Shown: positions 50,884 through 61,278 of the stretch, piece by piece
How positions within the stretch are numbered: position 1 is the first letter of the stretch
Layout: each line of letters opens with the position of its first letter
Origin: Aphidius gifuensis
Taxonomy: Eukaryota > Arthropoda > Insecta > Hymenoptera > Braconidae
Reading direction: 5' to 3'
NCBI RefSeq assembly: GCF_014905175.1
Contig: NC_057789.1
Span: 30,438,555-30,502,554 of the forward strand
DNA: 64,000 bases
Position numbers and translations under genes: made by a program
Notes under the pieces: generated by a model
What the model was told of the DNA's origin: nothing
The model's database searches: none
Seen by the model: only the letters and a program-made list of their open reading frames with translations

Positions 50884-51257
50884 TTATTATTTAATTAATA
50901 AATAATTAATATTAATTAGTATTTAATATTTAAGAAAATAAAAAAAGAAAATTTTCTTTATTTTTTTATTATAAAAGGATTAGCTTCTTCTTCTTCTTTT
51001 TTTTTTTCATTATTTAATAGTGAAGAGAAATAAAATTAACTAACTATTGTATTAGTATTATTAATATTTGCAAAAAAAAAATTTTTATATGAAAAAAAAA
51101 TAAAAGGAATTATTAAATAAGATAAGCAAAATAACAAAGGTCAATATTAATAATTATAAAATGTTTTTTGTTTATGAAAAAATTATTGTTAAATGACTTA
51201 ATACTTCCAAGATAATGATTAATAAAAATGAAAATTATTATATACGTATTATGTACG

Positions 51258-51517
51258 TAGTGGAGAAAAGTATCAAAATTTTTTTCAGCATTTTCTCCGA
51301 ATCGACTTGGGTGAAAAAATGTTCGGAAATATTTCTCCACGATGAGAATACGCGGAGAAACATGTTAAAAAAATAATTTTACCGCGGAGAAATTCTTCCG
51401 AAATCAACGACGAGGAGAAATTTTTTCGACTCATTTCTCCGCATGGGTCAATTTGGGAGAAATTCGGAGTAATCACGGAGAAATTCAGAAAAATTCTCAG
51501 AAATATTTTCACCAGGG
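51258..51517. mobile_element. CGGAGAAA-family foldback element (diverged)
   Basis: About 260 bp with repeated CGGAGAAA and TTTCTCC words, ending in AGAAATATTTTCACCAGGGT, the family terminus. Its right part (from about 51438) together with flanking DNA is duplicated at 52789-52980. Confidence 0.6.
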
Positions 51518-51608
51518 TTAAGTACCAATTAAATTGAAAACAATAATTAACAATGATTTGATTGAATAATAATGTGTATTTCGAAACCTAATTGTACATA
51601 TGAAAAAA
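51438..51608. repeat. direct repeat, second copy at about 52789-52975
   Basis: From CCGCATGGGTCAATTTGGGA through CACCAGGGTTAAGTACC to AAGAAATATAATAGAAA the two copies are practically identical, but different sequence follows each. This indicates a recent local duplication with the foldback end at or near one breakpoint. Confidence 0.8.
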
Positions 51609-51648
51609 GAAATATAATAGAAAGTAAGTAATTAAACTTTTTTTTTTT

Positions 51649-51900
51649 CTATTTAATGAATACACGTTCAATAACTCGCATTATTTTAGTGAATATTTCA
51701 ACTGACCATGCATCGTCTGGTAAATCTGAAATGTCCTGATAAATTACAGATAAAACTAAGCTGAGAACCATGCCTCCTACTCCAAAGCACAAAGTTAAAT
51801 TTTTCTGCAGCTGACTTTGACTTTGCTTGGAGTTTTGGGAAGCGCCTTGCTCCACGTGCCTTGCTCCGTGGTGGATTGCTCAATTCTTTGAGAACTAATG
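51649..51900 (-). pseudogene. decayed copy of the 43-kb gene's last exon
   Basis: Minus-strand sequence encodes PPRSKARGARRFPKLQAKSK in one frame and then, after a one-base shift, TLCFGVGGMVLSLVLSVIYQ followed by DISDLPDDAWSVEIFTKIMR in another. The second part is a membrane helix and acidic tail, also seen out of frame at 43.1 kb. No upstream exons are present. Confidence 0.65.
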
Positions 51901-51961
51901 ATTTTGCGGATGACTTTACGATGCCAATGCATCTTTTGGTGTATCGCTCATTTAAATTAAT

Positions 51962-52097
51962 AAAAAGCTATAGGAAAAATGGTAGCTAAGGAAAGGAAAT
52001 TGCCACATGTTAATTTACAAAGAATTAATTAAGCCAAAGAAATTAACATGTAGGCAACTTCCTTTCCTTATAGCTACCATTTTTCCTATAGCTTTTT
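51962..52097. mobile_element. hairpin element with GCTATAGGAAAAATGGTAGC arms
   Basis: AAAAAGCTATAGGAAAAATG followed by GTAGCTAAGGAAAGGAA is inverted about 60 bases later with only a few differences. Both arms extend to ACATGTTAATTT around a short centre. It is a foldback MITE of a second family. Further copies are at 53137-53200 and 53216-53350. Confidence 0.75.
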
Positions 52098-52191
52098 ATT
52101 TTTTTAAATTAATTAAAAAAAAAAAAATCTATCATTGTGCACTGGAATAGGAGGCATGATTTTTAGTTTAGTCCTATAGGACTGGAGATCT

Positions 52192-52277
52192 CCCAATTCT
52201 TTGAGAACTAATTGTTCTCCATTTTCTTTGTTTCGAAACAAAGAAAATGGAGAACAATTAGTTCTCAAAGAATTGGG
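52192..52277. repeat. 86-bp perfect palindrome
   Basis: The 43 bases from CCCAATTCTTTGAG to TTTGTTTC are followed immediately by their exact reverse complement, with no spacer (centre TTTCGAAA at 52231-52238). The right half is continuous with the exon-like sequence ENGEQLVLKELG, so it marks a head-to-head inversion breakpoint in duplicated gene-fragment DNA. Confidence 0.95.
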
Positions 52278-52437
52278 CAATCCACCACGGAGCAAGGCAC
52301 GTGGAGCAAGGCGCTTCCCAAAACTGCAAGCAAAGCCTATGTCAGCTGCAAAAAAATTGAACATAAATCTATTAAACATAACTTTGTGCTGTGGACTAGG
52401 AGGCATAATTCTGAGCTTGATTTTATCTGTCATTTAG
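52246..52437 (+). pseudogene. inverted copy of the 43-kb gene's last exon
   Basis: In one frame it reads ENGEQLVLKELGNPPRSKAR, GARRFPKLQAKPMSAAKKL, a helix ITLCCGLGGIILSLILSVI and then TAG. Here the frame is continuous into the membrane helix, unlike the other copies, but it stops early and has an extra LVLKEL segment created at the palindrome. No other exon is near. Confidence 0.6.
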
Positions 52438-52663
52438 ATATAACTAAGATTCTTAATGAAATTTTTGAATAAATTAAAATAAAATTTTAAATAAATTAAA
52501 TTTTAATTGTTACTACACCACCTATTTTTTTTTTACATTATATTTTTTTTTTTTATTTATAATTGTTTTTAATTATTGTTATCTATAGAGAAATAAGAGG
52601 AGTAATAGATATAACTAAGATTTCTAATGAGACATTATTATTTAATCAAAATAAAATTGTTTA

Positions 52664-52777
52664 TACCCTGGTAAAAATTATTTCTCCGATTTTCTCCGAT
52701 TTTTTTCAGATTTTCAAAAATCGGAGAAAAACGAAGTAAAATCGAAGAAAATCGGAGAAATAATTTTCACCAGGGTA
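52664..52777. mobile_element. compact foldback element, best-preserved TIRs of the family
   Basis: TACCCTGGTAAAAATTATTT at the left end is mirrored by AAATAATTTTCACCAGGGTA at the right. The interior is TCTCCGA/TCGGAGA words on opposite halves. TA at both ends could be a TA target duplication, as in Tc1/mariner MITEs. Confidence 0.75.
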
Positions 52778-53136
52778 TTTTTGTAATGGGTCCGCATGGG
52801 TCAATTTGGGAGAAATTCGGAGTAATCACGGAGAAATTCAGAAAAATTCTCAGAAATATTTTCACCAGGGTTAAGTACCAATTAAATTGAAAACAATAAT
52901 TAACAATGATTTGATTGAATAATAATGTGTATTTTGAAACCTAATTGTACATATGAAAAAAGAAATATAATAGAAAAAAAATTTAATAATATTAATTTAT
53001 TACTAATTAGTAATATCAATTAATAATATAATCAATAATACAAAAAAGTAATTAAACTTTTTTTTTTTTATTTTACGAAAAATTTTTTAGCAACACGCAT
53101 TGTTTTAGCTAACCATGTAATATTTTAACCAACCAT

Positions 53137-53350
53137 GCCAAAGAAATTAACATGTAGGCAACTTCCTTTCCTTAGCTACCATTTTTCCTATAGCTTTTAA
53201 TTAATTTAAAAAAATAAAAAGCTATAGGAAAAATGGTAGCTAAGGATAAGAAGTTGCCACATCTTAATTTACAAAGAATTAATTAAGCCAAAGAAATTAA
53301 CATGTAGGCAACTTCCTTTCCTTAGCTACCATTTTTCCTATAGCTTTTTA
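53137..53350. repeat. one and a half more copies of the GCTATAGG hairpin family
   Basis: A half element (right arm) at 53137-53200 is followed by a full hairpin at 53216-53350, near-identical to that at 51962-52097. Remnants of AAAAAGCTAT occur just after. Together with the other copies this makes a small inverted-repeat cluster. Confidence 0.75.
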
Positions 53351-54060
53351 TTTTTTTAAATTAATGAAAAGCTATTTTTTTAAATTAATAAAAAGCTATT
53401 TATTTATCTATTTAAATAAATTTATTTACAATAATACGATTAACATTCTCAGAGAAAAATTGGTTATCGATAAGACATTATTATACAACAAAAATAATAA
53501 TCATGATTTTAGAAAAAGCGAGAAGAGCATTATTTATTTATTTTTATATGACTTTTTTGTCGTAAAAAAAATAAGCATTCAGTTTTTTTGTTATTTAGAC
53601 GATTATATTTTTCAACAGGAGGTTTGTGAGCCATGGGAAATGACTGAACATGAAAAAGAAATAGCAACAAAATATATTCTACTTTAACATTCTCTACGTT
53701 AACCATCATTTTGTTATTATTTTGTCTGTAAATAATAATGTTGGATTAATAAATTATTTAAAAAGCTTTAAATATTTTGAAGAAAATAACTTTTTTTTTT
53801 TTACACAAGAAGAAGAGGAAGAAGATGCCAAAAAAGTACCTGGCAATTAAAATAATAAAACTAATAAATATTTTATGTAATATATTTACAACAGTTTTTT
53901 TTTTTTTTTTGATTGATACAAACTAATGATAAGGACAGACCATAAGTCTACGTTTTTTTTTACCCAAAAGGGTCTCAATTTTTTTATTTAAAAAATATAT
54001 TGCTAAGTAAAAATTTCGTGAAATTATGCTTCTACAAAATTCCACAACACTAAAATATAA

Positions 54061-55719
54061 TTATCCTACAGTTGATGGTATTTCAGCATTATTTTTAGCT
54101 CTTGATGGTTTACTTTCAATAAGTTGATTTCTATATGAATAACCAGTACGAAAACCAGCATTATCAAGCAGTCTCATAAGTGCCTCAAATTCAGTACCAC
54201 CAATATGCCAACGTTTTTTTAATTTTTTAATTGATGCTGGTGATTTACGTGATGCATCATATATTATTTTTTTATTTTCATCATTAATAAGTGTTAAATT
54301 ATCAATACCCACTGGCATTAATTTAAGTTGTGTTTTACATGCTACAACAGTATTATAAACATTATAAAATGCTTCTTCAATTGTTTCACCACAACATAAT
54401 GCACCACGATTTGTTAATAACATAACTTTATTTATTGGACCTAAATTACGTGTTATTTTTTCACGTTCTTCAGGCTCAATAGCATCACCAATAAATTGAT
54501 GATGTGTTGATACATCACCAATAACAATACTTTCATTACCAATTGGTAAGAGGCCACATTTCAAGGAAGACACTGCTGTTACTGTTGGTGTTGTTATGTG
54601 TATAATACATGTTATATCTGGACGTGCAGCATGTATTGTTGAATGCAACTGAAATTCACTCAAATGTATACCAAAATTTGTTGTTCCTTGATCAACAACT
54701 TCACCTTGCATATTAACTTTAACAAGACTTGATGCTGTTATTTCATGATACAAAAGACCATATGGATTTACCAAAAAATGTTCTTGATCTTGATTTAAAC
54801 GTGCTGATATTTGTCCACCAACACCCTGTGTCCATCCATAAAGATCAAGTAATCTAAATACTGCTGCTAATTTACAACGTAATTGTTTTTCACCAGGTAA
54901 ATAACCAGTAACATCACCACCTCTAATATCATTAATAGGCACCACACAATTTAAATTTTTAAATATATTTGAATTAAAACGTGCTCCTTGTCCACCCAAC
55001 ATATCTGATTTTTGTTGTAATAAATCAACACAACCACTATCATCTTTTTCAGCTTCAGGACTAGGTTCTATTTCAGTCATTTTTAATACTTCCTTCTCTC
55101 TGTCTGTTTCATGCATATTCTAAAATTAAATGAAACACATTAATTATTAAATATACACAGCTTTATTAATTTATTTATTTTCTAAACTCACTGCATCAAT
55201 ATCAGCTGGTCTTTTTTTACTCTTTTCTTCTTCTTCTGTTATACCGTTCATCAGCCCATTGGCATGAGACTTAGCAAGTTCATGTTGGCTTGTGTCTTTT
55301 TCTTCTGTTAACAAAACCTTTAAATATAAAATCACATTGCCATTATTATTTTAATTACAAAATATTTGTTGTTAAAATAAAACAGAAAAAATCTCATCTA
55401 CATTTACCTGGAAAAACTCTCCAGTAGGTTGAAGTTTCGAAGGATAAACTGTTGGATCTTCATCAACTTTTCGTTTTAATGAGTTATTTAATTTTTCTCT
55501 TTCTAATTTTTTTTTATCTATCACATGATTATGAGATATATTACTTTCAACTATAACATTTTGAGAATTTAATTTAAGATAACATCTACAATTACGCTGT
55601 GTACAAACCCAACGTTGCAAATTATTTGCTAATTTTTTGTGCCATCCAAATTTTAGACCTCTAACAACAAGCAACGGTCTACCTTTTTCACTCAGCATTT
55701 TTTCATAAGTAAGAGACAT
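54061..55719 (-). CDS. FLYWCH zinc finger fused to adducin/class II aldolase head
   Basis: Minus-strand exons 55719-55408, 55317-55192 and 55119-54061 join in phase 0 to about 498 residues. Residues 1-70 form a FLYWCH-type zinc finger: RPLLVVRGLKFGWHKK, then RWVCTQRNCRCYL and the closing HNH. A Lys-rich linker follows, then KKRPADIDA, the typical adducin N-terminal motif, then an adducin head: GDVTGYLPGEKQLRCKLAAV, FLVNPYGLLYHEITASSLVK, QGTTNFGIHLSEF, SSLKCGLLPIG and TGYSYRNQLIESKPSR. It stops before the neck and MARCKS-like tail. A metal-site His is changed (HIT, where HLH is usual). The ADD region lacks the usual MGSKLFREELE helix. It may be a recently fused or decaying paralog of hts; alternatively the FLYWCH exon belongs to a separate transcript. 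Confidence 0.7.
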
Positions 55720-57188
55720 CCTTAAGATGTAAATAAATAAATAAAAATAATCAAAACAATAAACACGAGGTAGTAAACACTCGTTGTAAATAGTAAACAA
55801 ACATTCACGAATGAATGACAGATGTAATTTGACACAAGCATGCGCAGTGAGCTCAATAAAAACGGAGTAATTTCTCCGGCGATCGATCAACAACGGAGAA
55901 ATAAATTAATATAAAAATCAAATGAAAATTAAAAATAATCCTGTCTTCTATCGGGTTTCTTAATTAAAAAAAAATTAATATATTTAAACAATATTTTTTT
56001 TAATTTAACAATATATTATTTTTTCCTTCTTTTTAACATTTTTTTTTTGTTTTTCATTTATTCACATGACTCCAATCAATTTACGTATATACATACATAA
56101 TTAAAAATAATCTTTTATTTAAACAAAAAATAAAAATAAAAATAATTATTTATCTATTATTAATTATTAGCTGTTAATTAGCGACGAAAAATAGTAAATA
56201 TTTCATCAAGAAGCACACAAATTTTCTCATCATTCAAAATTATTTATTATCAATATTAAATAATAATAATTTTTAAAAAATAATAATGGAAGAATTAATA
56301 AATAATAAGTTAATAATTTTTTTATATAAATAAATTTTTTTTTTTGTTATTATTTAGTTTAAATTGTGACGATTTGTGTGGCTTTGAATTTGCCAATTTG
56401 ATATTTAAAATTTTACATTATTTATAGAAAAAAAAAAATTGATAAATTAATTTAGTTTATTTATTAAATAATTTATTATTTTTCTTTTATTTTCATGTAC
56501 TTTCCACAGTGTAATCATTTTTTAAGTTAAATAACTTTTTTATTTGTATTTTTTTAAATTAAATTTTCAATTTATTTTATCTACTGACAGCAAAAGCAAA
56601 CAAACATTAATTTACATTTTTCATAATCAATAATTTAATGCAATATTAAAAAAAAAAAAAGTTACTTTTTGGCGTATTTTTATTAATAAAATAATCATTT
56701 ATTTAAATTTTTATTTGGTTTCGCAATATAATTTTTTACACTGGTAGCAGATTTCACTTTTGAAAAAATTAATTTTTTTCATATTCAAGTCTAATTAATT
56801 ATGGAAAACTCGATAATTATTTTATTTCGAAAGAAACTTTTAAAAAAAACTATCAACTAATTAGTGAAAAAAAAAAAGCTATTGTTTTTTAATTTAATAA
56901 ATGTAAATGACAAAGTTTAACTATTTTTTTTTCATAATTTTCGTTTGTTACTTAAATTATTTTAAGACTGAATTTAAAAAATAATAAACCAACTTGTAAT
57001 TAATACAAAATGACAAGAAGCTACTTGTCAAAATGACCTTTAAATTAAAAAAAAAATAACAATAAAAAAGTTGGCAGTGAAATAAATGCTAATTACGATT
57101 TAAAAAAAAAAAAAAATATAAATTCATTAGCTAGAGATTCGTCAACTAAAAATTAACAATATTAATAAAAATAAATAAATAAAATTTA
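55720..57188. other. intergenic region upstream of the FLYWCH-adducin gene
   Basis: The first 200 bases hold the probable promoter, including GCATGCGCAGTGAG (an NRF1/Ewg-like half site) and a short CGGAGTAATTTCTCCGGCG foldback remnant at 55865-55903. The remainder to 57188 is poly-A/T-rich with no gene seen, probably the diablo 3' UTR at its end. Confidence 0.5.
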
Positions 57189-57362
57189 TCATATAATGCT
57201 CATAGAGCGTCGATATCTTTTTCTGGTATTATTTGATACAGAATTATGACCAGATATTGGTAATGGTGGTGGTGAAGGTGGTGTAACTGGTGTTACTGGT
57301 GTAACAGCAGGTGTTGTTGTTAATAATGTTAATGCAGCTGAAGCTGAAGAGGGGGGCCTGAG
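57189..57362 (-). other. in-frame open extension after the diablo stop codon
   Basis: Directly after the UAG at 57365-57363 the same frame stays open for 57 codons (LRPPSSASAALTLLTTTPAV, then Pro/Thr-rich repeats of PVTP, then ISGHNSVSNNTRKRYRR) and ends TGA at 57189-57191. Codons end mostly in A or T as in the real genes of the window. No splice acceptor is needed. It is a candidate stop-codon readthrough C-terminus; chance or an error in the stop codon are the alternatives. Confidence 0.5.
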
Positions 57363-59248
57363 CTACCAAATATAGTTTTCAGTTTGTGGTGCCCTCATTA
57401 CACCAACACCACCACCAAGTCTTCTATAATTCATACAACCACATAATCTCCATTGATTTTGTTCAGGATCATAAACTTCAATTGTTTTTAAATATGCAGT
57501 ACCATCAAAACCACCAACAGCATATAATTGTCCATTAACAACAGCAAGACCAACCTTAATAATCAAAAAAATATATAAATATATGATAAAATTGTGTAAA
57601 TGATTGTTTGATTGTTTTATTTACCCCACTTCTTCTTGATGTCATTGCAACAATTGGACTCCATGTATTTGTATGTGGATTGTAACGCTCAGCACTTGAT
57701 AATTCCATACAATCATCTCTACCACCAACAGCATAAATAAGATTATTAAATACAGCACAGCCTAAATGTTTTCTTCTTGTTGACATTGGTGATACTTGTG
57801 ACCATTTATTTTGTCTTGGATCATATCTTTCAACTGTATTTAATGGTGATTGTCCATCAGAACCACCAATAGCATATAAATAACCACCAAGTACAGCAAC
57901 AGCAACACCAAGTCTTCTTGTTGTCATTGGTGATACTTTTGACCATTTATTCTCTTTTGGATCATATCTTTCAACATGATTTAAACACTGTACACCATCT
58001 TGTCCACCAACAGCATATAAAAAACCATCAAGTACAGCAACACCAACACTTGTACGACATGATGTTGTTGGTGCAACATCACATGACCATTGATTTGTTT
58101 GTGGATCATATCTTTCAATACTATTTAAATAACTTTGTCCATCATGTCCACCAACAGCATATAATAAATCATTTAATACAGCAACACCAACACCACATCT
58201 TCTTTTACTCATTGGTGCAACCATTTTCCAATCAGCCGTATTTGGATCAAAACGTTCAACAGATGCTATTGCATCACCAGAACACCAACCACCAACAGCA
58301 AATAATACTTCACCTCTTCTTGTTGGTTTACGTGGTCTTGTTCTTGGTCCTTGCATTAATGGTCTTTCTTGAGGTAGCAATAAATAATTTTTAGCTTCAT
58401 CAACTAAATCACGACATGCATCATCTGATCTAACAAGTAAATCAGAACCAACAGTACCAACTAAAAATTTTGGTGATAATAATGGCAAACGTACATGTTG
58501 TAATACTTGTGATAAATTTTGACGTCTTTCACTAACATTATATTTAACCCAATTCATAACTGAACTAAACACCTGTTCTTCTGTTCTAACATTTAATTCA
58601 TCAGATGATATTATATCAACAAGTTGTCCAACTGGTAATAATAAAAATTCTTCACTTTCCATAACTTCTTGAAAATTATGTTGTGTAAATTTATCAGCAA
58701 TACGTAATAATTCACGACATGAATGTGTATCAGCAAATGCACGTATACCCAAACAATTTGATGGATCAAGTTGGCGTTTTAAAAATTCACAGCATATATC
58801 TTGTATTTCAGCAAGTTGTAGTAAACATGCAGCTGGTAATAATGTTTGTACATTAGCTTCTTCAACAATAATATGTGATGTATAACAAAAATCAATCAAC
58901 AGTTCCATTGCTATTTCATCAATATCACGTATTGTAACTTCTGTTTGACGTGATTCAGCAAGTTCACCAGTAAACATTGCTCTAAAAAAATTAACAAAAT
59001 TTAAGATTAATTAATATCATCTTATTGGTCAATTACAATATGATGATTCATTACCTAAAATATGGACTACATGCTGATAGAATAACACGATGTGCAAATA
59101 TTTTTCTTGTTCCAACATTAAGTACAACATCACAAAGTTCACGATGACGTCTCAGTACATTTAATTCAGTGAGGGTTGCACGAGGATGCTTCTCGGATGT
59201 ATGACTTAAGCGTGCCGGTGATGGTGCTCGTTCAACCATTTCACCCAT
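57363..59248 (-). CDS. dbo: kelch-like protein diablo (KLHL20 ortholog)
   Basis: A substrate adaptor for a Cullin-3 E3 ubiquitin ligase, cytoplasmic. Minus-strand exons 59248-59055, 58981-57625 and 57554-57363 give about 580 residues. An N-terminal PSPARLSHTSEKHPRATLTE precedes the BTB domain (RHRELCDVVLNVGTRKIFAH), then BACK (RAFADTHSCRELL), then six kelch repeats of the YAVGGHDGQSYLN type, ending QTENYIW and UAG. The protein is nearly identical to Drosophila diablo from recall. The chosen ATG gives MGEMVERAPSP. The frame is open upstream to another ATG at 59368 (Gly/Ser/Ala-rich), but an acceptor-like TTGCAG at the edge suggests that part may follow a splice. The exon 1 region is unusually GC-rich. 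The frame remains open beyond the stop. Confidence 0.95.
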
Positions 59249-59368
59249 CCTCGTATTTGAGGATGCTTGGGCAGCAGTGCTACCCGAGGCTCCTCGGCTC
59301 CCCCCAGCTAGCTGAAGGCGCAGCGGGGGTGACGCCCAACCCCACACCGAGTCTATCTGCAACACCAT

Positions 59369-60559
59369 TCACCAGGACTACTTATTTTTCAATAATTCAC
59401 CAATCTTTTTTTTTTTTTCATTCATTAATAATTCATACAATTATTCCTTTTTTTTTTTAACAAAAAACAAAAACAAAACAAATGTTTTTTTTTTTTGGGT
59501 TCTTTCTTGCCTGTTGATTATTTCAGCTAACCTGTGACTGATTTATAAAATTATCATTAAATTATCATTAATGGTATATTTGAAATATAAAAATTAAATT
59601 TGCAATTTATTGAGCACCAGGTGTATCAATTGAATTTTTTTTCTAATTTTATTTTTGACTTTTAATTATGGAGTAATTTAAAATATTTAAAAAAAATTAT
59701 AAAATATTAGCTTATTTATTTGTTTATTAATTTTTTATTAATTATCTATGTACTGATTAGATTAATTAGTTAAATTAGATGAAATTGTTATAAATAAACA
59801 TTTACCTTTAATGATTTTTTATACCAGTAGGAAAAAAATTTAGGCACCTTTAAAATTTTATTAACGTTGTTGTTATTTTAATTATTATTGCTGTTGTTTA
59901 TTTATTAATTGTTTATTTGTTTATAAAACATTATTTAATTATTATTTTTGCCTAAAAATAAAAATTGTATAATAATATTCAGCTCCGATCAAGTTGCTGT
60001 GTTTTTTTTTTTCTTTTTTCTTTATTGTTGTTTTTGTTTTATTAATATATTTTTTTTTATTCTACAAGGTTGTTTATTTATATTTTTAGCTATATACACA
60101 CTTCATAAGATGAACACAAAATGGAGAAATCCTTATGCTTGGTTGCACGTAAAAAAATTAATTTATTAACTAGAGATGAACAAAACATTCAAGATATGTC
60201 ATTTTGACAATTATTATTGTTGTTAGTGTACACATATTTTTTTATTATTATTTTTTTTTTTGCATTAACTGACAATCTGACATTAACTGATTGACAAATC
60301 GACTAATCGAAATATCGAATCGAATTACATCCGCCATGTTTATTGTTGATAATACAGAAACCTGTTTAAGTGTCAAAAAAAAATAAAAAAAAATTGACAC
60401 AACAAACAGATAAAATATAAGGTTATTAATCCAATTATTGTGTCAACAATTGTTTTATTGTTAAAATAAATAAAAACAATAAAATTTAAATATAAAAATC
60501 CAGTAGTTTGTTAATACGAATGTTTTATTGATCAATAATAATAAAAATAATATTTAAAA
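59369..60559. promoter_or_regulatory. bidirectional promoter region of diablo and NF-YB
   Basis: diablo (-) and NF-YB (+) are divergent. The interval includes CCGCCATGTT (60331-60340), a YY1/Pleiohomeotic-like site, and CCAAT at 60431, the NF-Y core, 125 bases upstream of the NF-YB start. A CACAG/gttagc donor-like site on the minus strand near 59527 may end a 5' UTR exon of diablo. The rest is AT-rich. Confidence 0.4.
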
Positions 60560-61278
60560 ATGGAAAATAGTGGTGAAAGTGGTGATGATGTACCTCAGGG
60601 TAATTTTTTTCAAGCATCTGGTGTATCAAATAATTATATTGGTGTTCATTCAGATGATTTAGAAGGTAAATAATTGTGTTTTTTAATAAATAATATAAAT
60701 TGAGCAATGAAAATTGAAAATTGTTTGATTGAAAAATAGATGATCCAGAAAATACCGATGATTCAAATCATGGTGGTAGTGATCCATTACATTCTGGTGG
60801 ACATGGTGGTTCAACATTACGTGAACAAGATCGTTTTTTACCAATAGCAAATGTTGCTAAAATAATGAAACGTGCAATACCAGATTCTGGTAAAATAGCT
60901 AAAGATGCACGTGAATGTGTACAAGAATGTGTTTCTGAATTTATATCATTTATAACATCTGAAGCAAGTGATCGTTGTCATATGGAAAAACGTAAAACAA
61001 TTAATGGTGAAGATATATTATTTGCAATGACAACACTTGGTTTTGATAATTATGTTGAACCACTTAAAGTTTATTTACAAAAATACAGAGAAGCAACAAA
61101 AGGTGACAATCCAATTGCTGTTGGACAAACTGGTAATGGAATTAAAACAGATACAACAAATCCAATTTATGAAGAACAATTATATACAATATCAACAGCA
61201 AATAATGCATCAACTTCAGATACACCAGTTATTTATAGTTATTCAACTGGTGATCAGATGCAATTTCAATTATCCTGA
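60560..61278 (+). CDS. Nf-YB: nuclear transcription factor Y subunit beta
   Basis: The histone-fold subunit of the CCAAT-binding NF-Y trimer, nuclear. Exons 60560-60665 and 60740-61278 join in phase to 214 residues. Residues 1-60 are acidic and Ser/Gly-rich. The conserved core is REQDRFLPIANVAKIMKRAI, then SGKIAKDARECVQECVSEFI, SFITSEASDRCHMEKRKTIN, GEDILFAMTTLGFDNYVEPL and KVYLQKYREATKGD. These are the H2B-like helices including the NF-YC and DNA contacts. The C-terminus is Thr/Ser/Asn-rich without the long Gln-rich region (that is in NF-YC/A). Length matches animal NF-YB (about 207). Confidence 0.97.

Noticed and set aside
52113..52433. 106-codon minus-strand frame across the palindrome
   Set aside because: Antisense of the exon fragment and its inverted copy; the apparent protein is a by-product of the palindrome.
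53597..53687. Exon-like end reading EVCEPWEMTEHEKEIATKYI after an AACAG acceptor-like site, and an acidic EEEEDAKKVPGN end near 53830
   Set aside because: Protein-like, but no upstream exon, family or consistent splice phase was found; left unannotated as unsupported.
57918..58394. 158-codon plus-strand frame
   Set aside because: Antisense shadow of the diablo kelch repeats, His/Gln/Leu-rich from codon complementarity.
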